A stretch of DNA of 64,000 nt, from positions 212,742-276,741 of the forward strand of contig NZ_CDWI01000009.1 of the NCBI RefSeq assembly GCF_001049495.1. The letters run 5' to 3'. Within the stretch, counting starts at the first letter, position 1, and each line of letters opens with the position of its first letter. This stretch comes from Microbacterium sp. 3J1 (GTDB lineage Bacteria; Actinomycetota; Actinomycetes; Actinomycetales; Microbacteriaceae). Shown here piece by piece: positions 7,300-14,961 of the stretch. The notes under the pieces were generated by a model that had not been told where the DNA came from, did no database searches, and worked only from the letters and a program-made list of their open reading frames with translations. A program made the translations under genes and the position numbers.

Positions 7300-8829
7300 T
7301 CACTCCCCGCTGGTCCGGGGAAGCGACTTCAGGTCGCGCAGCGCCGGACCCTCGATCCGCGTGCCGTCGGGCGCGAAGCGCGACGCGTGGAGCGGGCAGT
7401 CCCACGTGCACTCCGCGTCGTTCCAGTCGAGAACGCCGCCCAGGTGCGGACACACGACGTCGACCGCGCGGGTGACGCCGTCGACCGTCGAGATCCCGAC
7501 CGGAAGCCCGCCGCGGTTCGCGACGACGCCGTCGCCCTCTGCAGGACGAGGCACGGGCACGGACCGCGACTCGGCCTTGATCCAGCCGGTGGTGGCGGCG
7601 GCAGCGACCTTCAGGCCCTCGACGGCGCCCTGTGCGAGGTCGGCCGGCACGGTGAGCCTCGTGCCGAGGACGGTCATCCACGAGGGGCGCTCGGTACGGT
7701 GCGCTCCGAGGATCTCGGAAGTGAGGCGGAGGGCGGCGGCCGGGGCGTTCGAGAGGCCCCACTTCGCATAGCCGGTCGCGAAGCGGATGCTGCCGAGACC
7801 GCGTGGCATCGCGCCCACGAACGGGATCAGGTTGTGCGACTCGTAGTCCTGAGCCGACCAGCGGTGGGTCTCCTCCGCGCCGGGGAAGTGCTCGCGCGTC
7901 CAGGCGACGAGGTCGTCGACCTGAGCGGCCTCGCCGTCCGACCGGCCGACCGGGTGCCCGTTGCCTCCGACGATCAGCTGCGCGGTGCCCCCGGGACCGT
8001 CGGCCGCCGAGACGGGACGGATCGAGCGGCTCGGGCTGTCGACCGAGATGAAGGTGGATGCCGGCACGTCGCCGTCGATCCGGAAGGAGACGCAGTACGA
8101 CCGGAACGCCCGCATCTTCGAGAAGTACAGGCCGCGGTCGAGGATCGGGTAGCCGGTCGCGATGACGATGTGGTCGGCGAACATCGGGCCTGCCGTCGTC
8201 TCGACCCGGGGCTCGGGCAGCGCGTGCGTCGCCGTGACTCGGGTGCCCGTGTGCAGAGTGCCTCCTGCGGCGAGGAGTTCTTCGGCCAGCGCTTGCGCGA
8301 CGAGCATCGGGTCGATCGTCACCTGGTCGTCGAGTGCGACCGCTCCGACCACGGGAAAGGGGGTGTCCGACAGGTCGGCGCCCGACAGCATCCGTGTCGG
8401 CAGCCCCGCTTCGCGCGCGGCCGCATGCTGCTCGTGCACCGTGCCGAGTCCGTCGGTCTGCTGCGCGTACGTGTGGTCGGTGCGGCGCTCGTAGGGGACC
8501 CCGGCGTGATCGGCGAAGCCGACCAGCCAGTCCATGCCGTCGCGGTTGGCGTCGACGTAGGCGCGCACGAGGTCCGCGGAATGATGCCGTCGGATCTCGG
8601 CCAGCCGCTGTCCCTGCAGGAGCGACAGCTTGCCGGTGTTGCCTCCGGTCGTGAGCTCGCCGACCGAGCCCGCGTCGATCACGACGACATCGAGGCCCGC
8701 ACGGGTGAGCATCACCGCGGTGGTCAGGCCGGTGACTCCCGCTCCCACGACGATGACCTCATGGCGTGCACCGGGGTCGAACGGCGAACCGGCGGGCGGA
8801 GTGCGGTCGAGCTTCCACAGTGGCTTCAT
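7300..8829 (-). CDS. FAD-dependent oxidoreductase with C-terminal Rieske domain
   Basis: A 509-residue two-domain protein. The N-terminal DAO-type flavoprotein has the dinucleotide motif VVGAGVTGLTTAV (G29, G31, G34). The last 55 residues form a Rieske [2Fe-2S] domain with C460-P-H462 and C478-P-L-H481. This fusion is known in Bacillus YhfW and actinobacterial relatives; the substrate is not established. Electron flow between flavin and Rieske centre is inferred. I chose the ATG at 8829 because the aligned N-terminus begins there; an upstream in-frame start at 8901 would add 24 residues without similarity. The gene converges on the nitroreductase gene with a 3-base gap. Confidence 0.88.
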   Translation of the reverse strand: MKPLWKLDRTPPAGSPFDPGARHEVIVVGAGVTGLTTAVMLTRAGLDVVVIDAGSVGELTTGGNTGKLSLLQGQRLAEIRRHHSADLVRAYVDANRDGMDWLVGFADHAGVPYERRTDHTYAQQTDGLGTVHEQHAAAREAGLPTRMLSGADLSDTPFPVVGAVALDDQVTIDPMLVAQALAEELLAAGGTLHTGTRVTATHALPEPRVETTAGPMFADHIVIATGYPILDRGLYFSKMRAFRSYCVSFRIDGDVPASTFISVDSPSRSIRPVSAADGPGGTAQLIVGGNGHPVGRSDGEAAQVDDLVAWTREHFPGAEETHRWSAQDYESHNLIPFVGAMPRGLGSIRFATGYAKWGLSNAPAAALRLTSEILGAHRTERPSWMTVLGTRLTVPADLAQGAVEGLKVAAAATTGWIKAESRSVPVPRPAEGDGVVANRGGLPVGISTVDGVTRAVDVVCPHLGGVLDWNDAECTWDCPLHASRFAPDGTRIEGPALRDLKSLPRTSGE

Positions 8830-8935
8830 GGTGTCAGTCTTGGCCGTGCGAAGTCCCCTGCGCACCGGGTTGACATCCGGCCCGCGGATCGCAATGCGCA
8901 CGCCTCGGGCCTCTTCGCGCCTCCGGACGCCGCAC

Positions 8936-8941
8936 TAGAGT
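8936..8941 (+). promoter_or_regulatory. -10 element giving a leaderless start at 8948
   Basis: TAGAGT, six bases, then GTG of the first crcB gene. No Shine-Dalgarno sequence precedes the GTG. Confidence 0.55.
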
Positions 8942-8947
8942 TGCCGC

Positions 8948-9334
8948 GTGACCCTCCGCCGACTGCTTCTCGTCCTCCTGGGCGGCAGCGTCGGAACCGC
9001 GGCGCGTCTGGCCGTCGGCCTCTGGATGCCCGAGCCCGACGGCATCCCGATCGCCACCCTCGTCGTGAACATCGTCGGGGCGCTGCTGATCGGCATCCTC
9101 GCCGCACGCATCCCGCAGACCACCGATGTGCGCGTGCTGCTGGGGACCGGGGTGCTCGGCGGATTCACGACCTACAGCGCGTTCACGACCGGAACGATCG
9201 CGCTCTGGGCCGATGCTCCGCTGGCCGCGTTCTCGTACGCGATCATCAGCCTCGCTCTCGGCCTCGTCGCCGCCGCGCTGGGATTGCGGATCGGACGTCC
9301 GCGCGACCGTGCGGGTCGAGAGGCTGCCGAGTGA
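8948..9334 (+). CDS. crcB: Fluoride channel CrcB, subunit 1
   Basis: A 128-residue Fluc/CrcB protein that exports fluoride across the cytoplasmic membrane. It has four hydrophobic segments, the N-terminal GGSVGTAARLAVG, the VNIVGALLIG helix and the fluoride-path box GGFTTYSAFTT. The start is GTG at 8948 with a leaderless-type -10. It overlaps the second crcB by GTGA. Paired crcB genes usually encode an obligate heterodimer. No fluoride riboswitch is recognisable in the 118 bp upstream. Confidence 0.93.
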   Translation: MTLRRLLLVLLGGSVGTAARLAVGLWMPEPDGIPIATLVVNIVGALLIGILAARIPQTTDVRVLLGTGVLGGFTTYSAFTTGTIALWADAPLAAFSYAIISLALGLVAAALGLRIGRPRDRAGREAAE

Positions 9335-9708
9335 GCCCGATCGTGTTCCTCGCCGCCGCGCTCGCCGGAGGGGTGGGCGCGGTGCTGCGCTACACCCTCG
9401 ACCTCGGCGTCGCGAAGCTCTCCGGTCGGCGGTTCCCCTGGGGCATTCTCATCGTGAACCTCACCGGCTCGTTCGCGCTCGGAGTCGTGACGACGGCGCT
9501 GCCCGGCGAGGCGTTCATCGTCGGGGCGGGGCTGCTCGGCGGGTACACGACGTTCAGCACCGCCATGCTCGACGCCGTCGCCCTCTGGCGCGACGGCAAG
9601 CGCGCGGCATCCGCCTTCGATGCGATCGGGATGCTGCTGCTCGGACTCGTCGCGGCGGGTCTCGGCCTCGCCGTGGGCTCGGGGTTTGCGGTGTTCGGCG
9701 GGTTCTGA
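9331..9708 (+). CDS. crcB: Fluoride channel CrcB, subunit 2
   Basis: A 125-residue partner of the preceding CrcB. It shows AGGVGAVLRYTLD at the N-terminus, the VNLTGSFALG helix and the conserved GGYTTFSTAM box. The GTG start at 9331 overlaps the stop of subunit 1, implying coupled translation and equal amounts, as expected for a heterodimeric dual-topology channel. It is followed by a 103-bp gap holding the TetR operator, so the operon probably ends here. Confidence 0.93.
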   Translation: MSPIVFLAAALAGGVGAVLRYTLDLGVAKLSGRRFPWGILIVNLTGSFALGVVTTALPGEAFIVGAGLLGGYTTFSTAMLDAVALWRDGKRAASAFDAIGMLLLGLVAAGLGLAVGSGFAVFGGF

Positions 9709-9763
9709 GCACGGGGCACCGGGGTCCGCCCGCCCGGCCGACGCACAGCTTCGAGATGCAGAC

Positions 9764-9791
9764 TGTACAGACGTACATGTACGGGTGTACA
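9764..9791. promoter_or_regulatory. 28-bp dyad operator for the TetR/RND operon
   Basis: Outer arms TGTACA (9764-9769 and 9786-9791) flank the perfect inner palindrome CGTACATGTACG (9772-9783) about one centre; only the two-base connectors differ. It lies 20 bp before the tetR ATG. Size and position fit two TetR dimers binding to repress the operon. Confidence 0.8.
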
Positions 9792-9811
9792 CGGTCGATT
9801 CCGGAGGACGC

Positions 9812-10405
9812 ATGAGCGAAGGCACACGCCGCCGCCGCGATCCCGAAGCGCGCCGCCGCGAGATCGTCGCCGCCGCCGCCGAGCTCATCATCGAACTGGG
9901 CGTGGATGCGGTCACGCACCGCAAGGTCGCTGCGCGGGCGGGAGTGCCCCTCGGCGCCACCACGCAGTACTTCGCCACCCTCGACGACCTGCGCGAGACA
10001 GCGCTCGGCGCCTTGGCCGTCGAGATCCAGGAGCGCATCGACGACACCCGACGCGCCGTCGCCGCAGAAGGCGTCACACCCGAGGGGATCGCCCGGCTCG
10101 TCCGCCAGGCCCTCGACGACGCGCGTGCGATCCAGACAGACCGCGCCGTGGTCACCGCGGCGGTCCACGATCCCCGCGTGCGCGCCTTCGCCAGGCAGTG
10201 GTCCGACGAGGTCGTCGGCTTCATGTCGCCCGTTCACGGACCGGATCGCGCCAGGGCCGCCGCCGTCTTCATCGACGGCGTACTGTGGCATGCGCAGATC
10301 CACGACGAGCCGCTCGACGAAGAGCTCATCCGCGACGCCCTCGCCGGGATCCTCACCCCCGGTCAGGCGTCCGCATCCTCATCCATCGCCGCAGCACCCG
10401 CCTGA
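9812..10405 (+). CDS. TetR/AcrR family transcriptional regulator
   Basis: A 197-residue repressor with a basic N-terminus (RRRRDPEARRREIVAAAAEL) and the helix-turn-helix VDAVTHRKVAARAGVPLGATTQYF near residues 25-55. The rest is the helical ligand-binding and dimerisation domain. The ATG at 9812 follows GGAGG at good distance. It is followed after 21 bases by the RND pump gene, so it most likely represses itself and the pump through the dyad just upstream. The inducer is unknown. Confidence 0.92.
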   Translation: MSEGTRRRRDPEARRREIVAAAAELIIELGVDAVTHRKVAARAGVPLGATTQYFATLDDLRETALGALAVEIQERIDDTRRAVAAEGVTPEGIARLVRQALDDARAIQTDRAVVTAAVHDPRVRAFARQWSDEVVGFMSPVHGPDRARAAAVFIDGVLWHAQIHDEPLDEELIRDALAGILTPGQASASSSIAAAPA

Positions 10406-10426
10406 CCCGACCGAGAGAGAACCGCC

Positions 10427-13400
10427 TTGTCGACACTCGCCGTCCTGAGTCTCAAGAACCGCGCACTGATCGCGTTGATCACGATCGTCGCCGCCGTGTT
10501 CGGCGGGCTCGCTCTGACGAACCTCAAGCAGGAGCTCATCCCGTCGCTCGAGCTGCCGAACCTCATGGTCATGACGACCTACCCCGGTGCCTCGCCCGAG
10601 GTCGTCGAGAACGACATCTCGACGCCGATCGAATCGGCGATCCAGGGCGTGCCAGGGCTCGAGGGCACCACGGCCACGAGCACGACCAACGCCTCGATCG
10701 TGCAGGCGACCTTCGCCTACGGCACCAACCTCGCGACCGCCGAGCAGAAGATCCAGCAGGCGATCAACCGCGTCTCCGGTCAGCTGCCCGAGGACGTCAG
10801 CCCGCAGGTGCTGACCGTGTCGATCGACGACTTCCCGGTGATCCAGGTCGCCGTCACCGGATTCGAAGACGCCGAGAACGCGCAGGCCGAGCTCCAGAGC
10901 GTCGCGATCCCCGACCTCGAGGACGTCGACGGCGTCAACGCCGCCGAGATCATCGGCGGCGTCGGTCAGCGGATCACGATCACCCCCGACCTGGCCGCGC
11001 TGGCGGCGATCGGCGAGAGCCCCCAGGCCATCAGCGACGCACTGCAGCAGAACGGCACGCTCTTCCCGGGTGGAGACATCACCGAGAACGGCCAGACGCT
11101 CACGGTGCAGACCGGCGCGAAGATCACCTCGGTCGAGGAGATCGCCGCCCTGCCCCTCGTCGGCACGGATCAGACGGTCGGCGACGTCGCCACGGTCGTG
11201 CAGGAGACCGATCCGATCTCGTCGATCTCCCGCGTCGACGGCGAGGACGCGCTCTCGATCTCCATCACCAAGCTCCCCGCAGCGAACACGGTCGAGGTCT
11301 CGCAGGGCGTGATCGCCGCCCTCGACGAGATCGGCGAGGCGTTCCCCGATGCCGAGTTCACGATCATCTTCGACCAGGCGCCGTTCATCGTTCAGTCGAT
11401 CGAGACGCTCGCGACCGAGGGGCTCCTCGGCCTCGTCTTCGCGGTGATCGTCATCCTCGTGTTCCTGATGTCGATCCGCTCGACGCTCGTCACCGCCATC
11501 TCGATCCCGACGAGCGTGCTGATCACGTTCATCGGCCTGCAGGCGTTCGGCTACTCGCTGAACATCCTCACGCTCGGTGCGCTCACGATCGCGATCGGAC
11601 GCGTGGTCGACGACTCCATCGTCGTCATCGAGAACATCAAGCGGCACTACGTCGGCGACGCCGACAAGGGCGACGCCATCCGTCTCGCCGTGCGCGAGGT
11701 GGCGATGGCGGTGACCTCGTCGACCATCACCACGGTCGCGGTGTTCCTGCCCATCGTGTTCGTCGGCGACATGGTGGGGGAGCTGTTCCGGCCCTTCGCC
11801 ATGACCGTGACCATCGCGATGGTGGCCTCGCTGCTCGTGTCGCTCACGATCGTGCCGGTGCTCGCGTACTGGTTCCTGCGCCCCGGCAAGCCGCTGCTCG
11901 ACGAGAACGGCGTGCAGATCGACCCCGAAGACCCCGCGGCTCCGCCCACGCCGCTGCAGCGCGCCTATCGTCCGATCCTCGGATGGACCCTCAAGCACTC
12001 CGGTGTGACGGTGATCCTCGCGGTCGTCGTGCTCGGTGCCACGCTCGCCGCCGCGCCGCTGATGAAGGTCAACTTCCTCAGCGACTCGGGGCAGAACACG
12101 ATGACGGTGACGCAGGACCTCGGTCCGACCGCGAGCCTCGAGACCAAGTCGGAGGCCGCCATCGCGGTCGAGGACGCACTGCTCGACATCGACGGCATCA
12201 CCCACGTGCAGGCCTCGATCGGATCCAGCGGATCGGCGCTGCGCGACGCCTTCTCGGGAGGGGCGGGCGTCACGTACTCGGTGCTCACCGACGACGCCGC
12301 CGACCAGGAGAAGCTGCGCGCCGACGTTCAGGACGCGATCGACGGGCTCGAGGACGTCGGAGAGGTGTCGGTCGCGGCATCGGCCGGCCTCGGGTCGAGC
12401 GACATCGAGATCACCGTCTCCGCGTCGAACGCCGACGACCTCGAGACGGCCACCGCCGCACTCGTGGACGAGCTCGACGGACGCGACGGCGTCGGCCAGG
12501 TCACCGACAACCTCGCGGCGGCCCTTCCGTACCTCGCCGTCGTGGTCGACCGTTCGGCGGCTGCCCAGCGTGGCCTGTCGGAGGTCGCCGTCGGCGGGAT
12601 CGTCTCGAACACGATGCGTCCGCAGCAGCTCGGCACCGTCGAGATCGACGACACCGCGCTGACCGTCTATCTCTCCACGTCGGAGCCGCCCGCCACCGCC
12701 CAGGCGCTGCGCGAGCTGACGATCCCGACACCCGGCGGCGTCGTCCAGCTTCAGGACATCGCGACCGTCGAGGAGCGCAACGGCCCGACCTCGATCACCA
12801 CCGAGCAGGGACGCCGCACCGCCACGATCACCGTGCCGCCGGCATCCGACAACCTCGCCGTCGCAACCCAGTCGGTCACCGAGGCGCTCGCCGCGGTCGA
12901 CCTGCCGGACGGGGCGTCGGCCGAGGTCGGCGGCGTCGCGTCGCAGCAGGCCGACTCGTTCTCGCAGCTCGGTCTCGCGATGCTCGCGGCGATCCTGATC
13001 GTCTACGTCGTGATGGTGGCGACGTTCAAGTCGCTGCGTCAGCCGCTGCTCCTGCTCGTCTCGGTGCCGTTCGCGGCGACCGGCGCGATCCTGCTGCAGA
13101 TCATCACGGGGGTGCCGCTCGGGGTCGCGTCGCTGATCGGCGTGCTGATGCTCATCGGCATCGTCGTGACCAACGCCATCGTGCTCATCGACCTCGTCAA
13201 CCAGTACCGGGAGAAGGGGCTGTCGACGATCGATGCCGTGAAGGCGGGTGGCGAGAAGCGTCTGCGTCCGATCCTCATGACGGCGCTCGCGACGATCCTC
13301 GCGCTGACGCCGATGGCGCTGGGCATCACCGGGCACGGCGGGTTCATCTCGCAGCCGCTCGCGATCGTCGTGATCGGCGGACTCCTGTCGTCGACCGTCC

Positions 13401-13630
13401 TGACGCTGATCGTCCTCCCGACGCTGTACAACCTCGTCGAGGGCGCGAAGGAGCGGCGCCGCGCGCGCAAGGGTGACGGCGGTTCTGCGTCGGGCGGCGG
13501 GGCGGAGCCCTCGGACGGTCCGACGCCTTCGGGCGGCGTGCTCGTCGGCGGCGCGCCGGATGGCGGCGCGTCGGGGCTGCCGCATGCGTCGCAGTTGACC
13601 CGCAAGGAGCTGCGCGAGCGCGGCGAGTAG
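10427..13630 (+). CDS. RND efflux transporter permease (AcrB/HAE1-like)
   Basis: A 1067-residue proton-driven pump. It shows the RND plan: TM1 at residues 11-31, a first large extracytoplasmic loop, TM2-6 with the proton-relay segment VVDDSIVVIENIKRH, a second loop and a second six-helix bundle (LGLAMLAAILIVYVVMVATF; GVLMLIGIVVTNAIVLIDLV). It starts with TTG at 10427 (frame begins STLAVLSLKNR, as in homologues; GAGAGAG upstream). The Gly/Ser-rich cytoplasmic tail (about 1010-1067) is extra to typical AcrB. No periplasmic adaptor gene is adjacent, as usual in Gram-positive bacteria. Export of a toxic or lipidic compound is inferred. Confidence 0.9.
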   Translation: MSTLAVLSLKNRALIALITIVAAVFGGLALTNLKQELIPSLELPNLMVMTTYPGASPEVVENDISTPIESAIQGVPGLEGTTATSTTNASIVQATFAYGTNLATAEQKIQQAINRVSGQLPEDVSPQVLTVSIDDFPVIQVAVTGFEDAENAQAELQSVAIPDLEDVDGVNAAEIIGGVGQRITITPDLAALAAIGESPQAISDALQQNGTLFPGGDITENGQTLTVQTGAKITSVEEIAALPLVGTDQTVGDVATVVQETDPISSISRVDGEDALSISITKLPAANTVEVSQGVIAALDEIGEAFPDAEFTIIFDQAPFIVQSIETLATEGLLGLVFAVIVILVFLMSIRSTLVTAISIPTSVLITFIGLQAFGYSLNILTLGALTIAIGRVVDDSIVVIENIKRHYVGDADKGDAIRLAVREVAMAVTSSTITTVAVFLPIVFVGDMVGELFRPFAMTVTIAMVASLLVSLTIVPVLAYWFLRPGKPLLDENGVQIDPEDPAAPPTPLQRAYRPILGWTLKHSGVTVILAVVVLGATLAAAPLMKVNFLSDSGQNTMTVTQDLGPTASLETKSEAAIAVEDALLDIDGITHVQASIGSSGSALRDAFSGGAGVTYSVLTDDAADQEKLRADVQDAIDGLEDVGEVSVAASAGLGSSDIEITVSASNADDLETATAALVDELDGRDGVGQVTDNLAAALPYLAVVVDRSAAAQRGLSEVAVGGIVSNTMRPQQLGTVEIDDTALTVYLSTSEPPATAQALRELTIPTPGGVVQLQDIATVEERNGPTSITTEQGRRTATITVPPASDNLAVATQSVTEALAAVDLPDGASAEVGGVASQQADSFSQLGLAMLAAILIVYVVMVATFKSLRQPLLLLVSVPFAATGAILLQIITGVPLGVASLIGVLMLIGIVVTNAIVLIDLVNQYREKGLSTIDAVKAGGEKRLRPILMTALATILALTPMALGITGHGGFISQPLAIVVIGGLLSSTVLTLIVLPTLYNLVEGAKERRRARKGDGGSASGGGAEPSDGPTPSGGVLVGGAPDGGASGLPHASQLTRKELRERGE

Positions 13631-13643
13631 CCGACGCCCCGCG

Positions 13644-13723
13644 CACAATTCAGCAAGAATCTGCCCGATGCCCGCCCGGAACCGTTTTCCGGGCGGGCAT
13701 CGGCGCATTCATGCTGAATTGTG
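13644..13723. repeat. Nearly continuous 80-bp palindromic element, also acting as terminator
   Basis: The inner arms CCGATGCCCGCCCGGAA (13665-13681) and TTCCGGGCGGGCATCGG (13687-13703) pair over 17 bp around CCGTT. Outer arms CACAATTCAGCA (13644-13655) and TGCTGAATTGTG (13712-13723) pair over 12 bp, and GAAT/ATTC pairs in between. It separates the convergent RND and epimerase genes. It is longer than a normal terminator and looks like a palindromic repeat element. Confidence 0.75.
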
Positions 13724-13770
13724 AACGCCCCAGGTGCCGCAACTCCGGAGTTATGGAACCGGAGGGGAGG

Positions 13771-14667
13771 TCAGTCCAGCGTGATGCCCCACTGCAGGGT
13801 CCACGTCTCGCCAGGGGACAGCCGGCGGACACCGAGCCCGCTGTTGAACGCATCGGCGGGCGCCGTCATGGGCTCGATCGCGAGCGCGAGCGCCTGCCCG
13901 GGGTACTTGACCGTCGTGAAGACCTGCACGAAGTCGAATCCGGCACCCTGCCACAGGGTGAGACGCCTGCCGTCCGGAGCGGTCACCGACGTGCGGACCA
14001 GGCCATCGGGATCGCGCTCGAGGTCGGTGAATCCGGTGTCGAGCTTCGCGTCGCCGAGACGGATGCCGTCGCGAAGCGCCGCATCCGCGGGACGGGTGCC
14101 CGTGGGCAGCATCCGCTCGTCGGTCTCGAACGCGGTCTGCGCCGGGACGCGCAGCACGAGGTCGTGCGGATCCACGTCACCGATCGTGAGGAAGGGATGC
14201 GTGCCGACGGCGACGGGCGCGGCGGTCGCCGATCGGTTCGTGAGGGCGTGCGTGACGTCGATCCCGTCCGTCCGGAGCACATAGGTGACGCTCGTCTCGA
14301 CCAGATACGGGTAGCCGGTCTGCGGGAAGATCGTCGCGCTCAGCGTCGTCGCCGACGCGGTCTCCTCGACCGTGTAGGCCGTGTACCGCAGCAGTCCGTG
14401 GCTGGCGTTGCCGAGCTTGGGCTCGCTGATCGCGAGCTGCCGCTCGGTGCCGTCGTCGTCCCACCGGCCGTCGCGGATCCGGTTCGGCCACGGCACCAGC
14501 ACCACTCCCGAGCCTGAGGGCGTGGGTGCGTCCAGCGGGTAGGGGGCGATCAGATCGACGGATCCGATGCGGAGCGAGCGGAGCGAGGCGCCGACCTGCG
14601 CGATCTGCGCGCTGACGTCGCCCAGCTGGAGGTGCACCTGTGTGCCGGTGGGGGATGCTGAGTTCAC
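13771..14667 (-). CDS. Aldose 1-epimerase family protein
   Basis: A 298-residue mutarotase-like enzyme interconverting alpha and beta anomers of hexoses. It has VVLVPWPNRIRDGRW, the GNASHGLLRYTAY segment with the catalytic-type His, the second His in VAVGTHPFLTIG, and the acidic residue in LAIEPMTAPADAFNSG. It belongs to the YihR/GalM-like group; the sugar is unknown. The GTG at 14667 is chosen because TACGAT lies six bases upstream on the minus strand, giving a leaderless transcript; GGAG directly against the GTG is too close to act as a ribosome binding site. Confidence 0.9.
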   Translation of the reverse strand: MNSASPTGTQVHLQLGDVSAQIAQVGASLRSLRIGSVDLIAPYPLDAPTPSGSGVVLVPWPNRIRDGRWDDDGTERQLAISEPKLGNASHGLLRYTAYTVEETASATTLSATIFPQTGYPYLVETSVTYVLRTDGIDVTHALTNRSATAAPVAVGTHPFLTIGDVDPHDLVLRVPAQTAFETDERMLPTGTRPADAALRDGIRLGDAKLDTGFTDLERDPDGLVRTSVTAPDGRRLTLWQGAGFDFVQVFTTVKYPGQALALAIEPMTAPADAFNSGLGVRRLSPGETWTLQWGITLD

Positions 14668-14673
14668 TCCGCA

Positions 14674-14679
14674 ATCGTA
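14674..14679 (-). promoter_or_regulatory. -10 element giving a leaderless start at 14667
   Basis: On the minus strand TACGAT is followed by six bases and GTG. No clear -35 is visible. Confidence 0.55.
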
Positions 14680-14756
14680 TGGCGCGCCGGGTCGCCGCGG
14701 GGACCGGGGTTTCTCCCAGGTGCGACCGCTACACTTGTCGGGTCGGCTTCGGACAC

Positions 14757-14780
14757 CCGCGCATGGCGCGGACGTTTTTG
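14757..14780 (+). promoter_or_regulatory. Hairpin plus T-tract in the helicase leader (possible attenuator)
   Basis: CCGCGC-ATG-GCGCGG (14757-14771) is followed by ACGTTTTTGTG, the form of an intrinsic terminator, but it lies about 180 bases upstream of the DEAD-box helicase ATG with no gene ending before it on this strand. It could terminate the leader early. The 294-bp gap holds no other feature I can name. Confidence 0.4.
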
Positions 14781-14961
14781 TGTAAGAAGTGTGAGTCCAG
14801 GGGCCGATGGTGAGCGTCGATCGACGTAAATCAACCATCACATGAATGGCCCCGGCCGCTGACAGTCCGGAACCCCGAGCCCGATCACGTTGGATCAGGC
14901 GCAGGGTGCTCGCGCGTGTGCGCAGCGCTGTTCTCGTGCGAGAACTCAGAAGGACACCTCC

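Noticed and set aside
8830..8947. Fluoride riboswitch upstream of crcB
   Set aside because: No conserved crcB-motif elements seen, and the leaderless-type -10 leaves no room for a leader RNA.
10379..13708. A 1109-residue antisense frame opposite the RND pump
   Set aside because: Composition is typical of a shadow frame (Arg, Asp, His rich), with no domain and no start signals.
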